A DNA stretch of 7,935 bases from NCBI GenBank assembly GCA_900553655.1, contig USEQ01000048.1, positions 1 to 7,935 of the forward strand, in the 5' to 3' direction. Under the pieces are notes generated by a model. That model was not told the DNA's origin, made no database searches, and worked only from the letters and a program-made list of their open reading frames with translations. Of the stretch, positions 5,796 to 7,935 are shown piece after piece (position 1 is the first letter of the stretch; every line of letters begins with the position of its first letter). This DNA comes from an uncultured Slackia sp. (lineage in GTDB: Bacteria > Actinomycetota > Coriobacteriia > Coriobacteriales > Eggerthellaceae). The position numbers and the translations under genes were made by a program.

Positions 5796-6404
5796 TTGAA
5801 AGCGTACACAACCAAGGCAGGCAAAGTCGGCGCCATTGTTGCATCTGCAGCAACTGTCGCTCTTTGCAGCCCCGCGTATGCATTCGCTTCTGAGGGCGGT
5901 GGCGTCGAAGCCATCCTGCCCAAGATGAATGAATTCATCCCCATGCTCGTCGCCTTCATCATTTTGTGGGTCGTCCTTGCGAAGTTTGGCTGGCCGGTTT
6001 TCGATCGCATGCTCGAGAAGCGCGCCAACACCATTCGCGATGACCTCAAAAACGCCGAAGAAGCCCGCCAGGAAAGCGAACGTCTGCTCGAGGAATACAA
6101 GCAGCAGCTCGCCGAGGCTAAGGCTGAGGCTTCCCGCATCGTCTCCGATGCGAAGAAGACCGGCGAAGACGTGAAGGCCGACATTACGGCCAAGGCTCAG
6201 CAGGAAGCCGCCGACATGATCGAGAAGGCGCATGCAGCCATCGAGGCGGAGAAGAAGGCCGCCGTTTCCGAGCTGCAGGCTTCCGTCGCCGACCTTTCGG
6301 TCGCAGTAGCCGGCAAGCTCATCGGCAACGACCTGTCTGACGAGCAACATCGCGCAATGATCAAGCGCTACGTCGAAGAGGCGGGTAGTTTCAATGCCAA
6401 CTAA
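5796..6404 (+). CDS. atpF: F1Fo ATP synthase subunit b, with signal-peptide-like N-terminus
   Basis: This is the peripheral-stalk subunit, anchored in the membrane by one helix and reaching up to the delta subunit with a long coiled coil. From TTG 5796 the protein has 202 residues. It begins with a basic stretch (KAYTTKAGK), a hydrophobic run (VGAIVASAATVALC, 11-24) and SPAYAFASEGGG, which resembles a signal peptidase I site after Ala29 or Ala31. The canonical b anchor follows (about 44-65, with FIILWVVLAKFGWP). After it come DRMLEKRANTIRDDL and a charged alanine-rich coiled coil to about residue 160, then VAGKLIGNDLSDEQH near the C-terminus. With ATG 5760 it would be 214 residues, but that start lacks a ribosome binding site and has no family-like sequence. 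The stop overlaps atpH by 11 nt. It is well conserved as a b subunit; processing of the N-terminus is inference. Confidence 0.93.
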   Translation: MKAYTTKAGKVGAIVASAATVALCSPAYAFASEGGGVEAILPKMNEFIPMLVAFIILWVVLAKFGWPVFDRMLEKRANTIRDDLKNAEEARQESERLLEEYKQQLAEAKAEASRIVSDAKKTGEDVKADITAKAQQEAADMIEKAHAAIEAEKKAAVSELQASVADLSVAVAGKLIGNDLSDEQHRAMIKRYVEEAGSFNAN

Positions 6405-6971
6405 TCGTCTGCTTGTTAAAGAAGAGATCGCAACCTATGCCGGTATGCTTCTTGATGCCGCCTTTACCGAAGGTGGTCAGGAGCGTGTGCTCGATGTTCG
6501 CGATCAGCTGGAAACCGTGCTTTCGCTGTATCGCGGCAACACCGATTTGCGCGAAGCGTTGACCGATCCGGCGTATTCTCCTGAACAACGTGGACGTCTG
6601 GCCGCCAACGTGTTCGAGGGAGTAGACCCCTTGGTCAACAGCGTGATCGCCGTTATGGCGGAGCGTGGCAACCTCGGCGAGCTTTCCCAGGTCGTCTCTG
6701 CATTCTATGAGGCTTCCGAGGAAAAGCTTGGCGTTTGCGTCGTCGATGTGACTACGGTGGTCGCGCTTGACGACGAGCTTCGCTCGGTTATCACCGAGAA
6801 GCTTTCCAAGGATTTGGGCAAAAACGTCGTGCTGCGCGAGCATATCGACACGTCCATCCTGGGCGGCATTATTATGAGTACTCATGGAAAACGCATCGAC
6901 GCGAGCATTGCTTCTCAACTGGAGCACACTCGCAACGTGCTTACGGAATCTAACGATGGAGGTGAATGCTA

Positions 6972-6972
<1 letters not shown>
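6394..6972 (+). CDS. atpH: F1Fo ATP synthase subunit delta
   Basis: The delta (OSCP) subunit joins the top of F1 to the b stalk. The 192-residue protein has the N-terminal helical domain (about 1-115, with [15 protein letters not shown] and [17 protein letters not shown]). The C-terminal domain ends in the family signature [25 protein letters not shown] (about 155-180). It is slightly longer than the E. coli protein (177). ATG 6394 lies 11 nt inside atpF, with only a weak GAAGAGG at 6375-6381 upstream, so its translation is probably coupled to atpF. Its stop TAG shares one base with the GTG start of atpA, a second coupling point. The C-terminal sequence SNDGGEC overlaps the atpA ribosome binding site. 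Confidence 0.95.

Positions 6973-7935
<963 letters not shown>

Overview
This window reads as ordinary, vertically inherited bacterial chromosome. All 11 genes lie on the + strand, the base composition is moderately GC-rich, and the intergenic gaps are short. My best guess for the source is an actinobacterium of the class Coriobacteriia (Eggerthellaceae-like: Slackia, Cryptobacterium, Eggerthella and relatives). This rests on the feel of the protein sequences and the gene order, not on a search. The order rpiB - glyA - upp - dCMP deaminase - atpI-like - atpBEFHA resembles the neighbourhood upstream of the atp operon in many Firmicutes.

Layout. Bases 1-833 hold the C-terminal half of glycerol kinase (glpK). 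A 128-bp gap with an extended -10 promoter candidate precedes rpiB (962-1444), which ends in a textbook UUCG-tetraloop terminator. A second extended -10 candidate and a short leader hairpin precede glyA (1623-2873). glyA is followed by upp (2948-3592) and a ComEB-type dCMP deaminase (3663-4130). Strong hairpins sit between glyA and upp and between upp and the deaminase, each only 4-9 nt from the next Shine-Dalgarno. An AT-rich 153-bp gap (4131-4283) carries a long pyrimidine tract, an extended -10 candidate and a perfect 12-bp palindrome. It is the likely control region of the F1Fo ATP synthase operon: a small AtpI-like membrane protein (4284-4574), atpB (4600-5394), atpE (5524-5742), atpF (5796-6404), atpH (6394-6972) and the first 321 codons of atpA (6972 to the window end).

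How the genes work together. RpiB interconverts ribulose-5-P and ribose-5-P, and ribose-5-P is the precursor of PRPP. Upp uses PRPP to salvage uracil to UMP. The deaminase makes dUMP, the substrate of thymidylate synthase, and GlyA supplies the methylene-tetrahydrofolate that this enzyme consumes. The segment before the atp operon is therefore a small pentose/one-carbon/pyrimidine block. The atp operon encodes a c-subunit whose carboxylate region looks proton-type rather than sodium-type.

I found no mobile element, CRISPR array, tRNA or rRNA, and nothing I would call a novel system. The most notable points are a roughly 12-residue insertion in the alpha subunit just before Walker B, a signal-peptide-like N-terminus on subunit b that depends on choosing a TTG start with a strong ribosome binding site, the structured atpB-atpE spacer, and the palindrome next to the putative atp promoter. 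No gap without a gene exceeds 155 bp.
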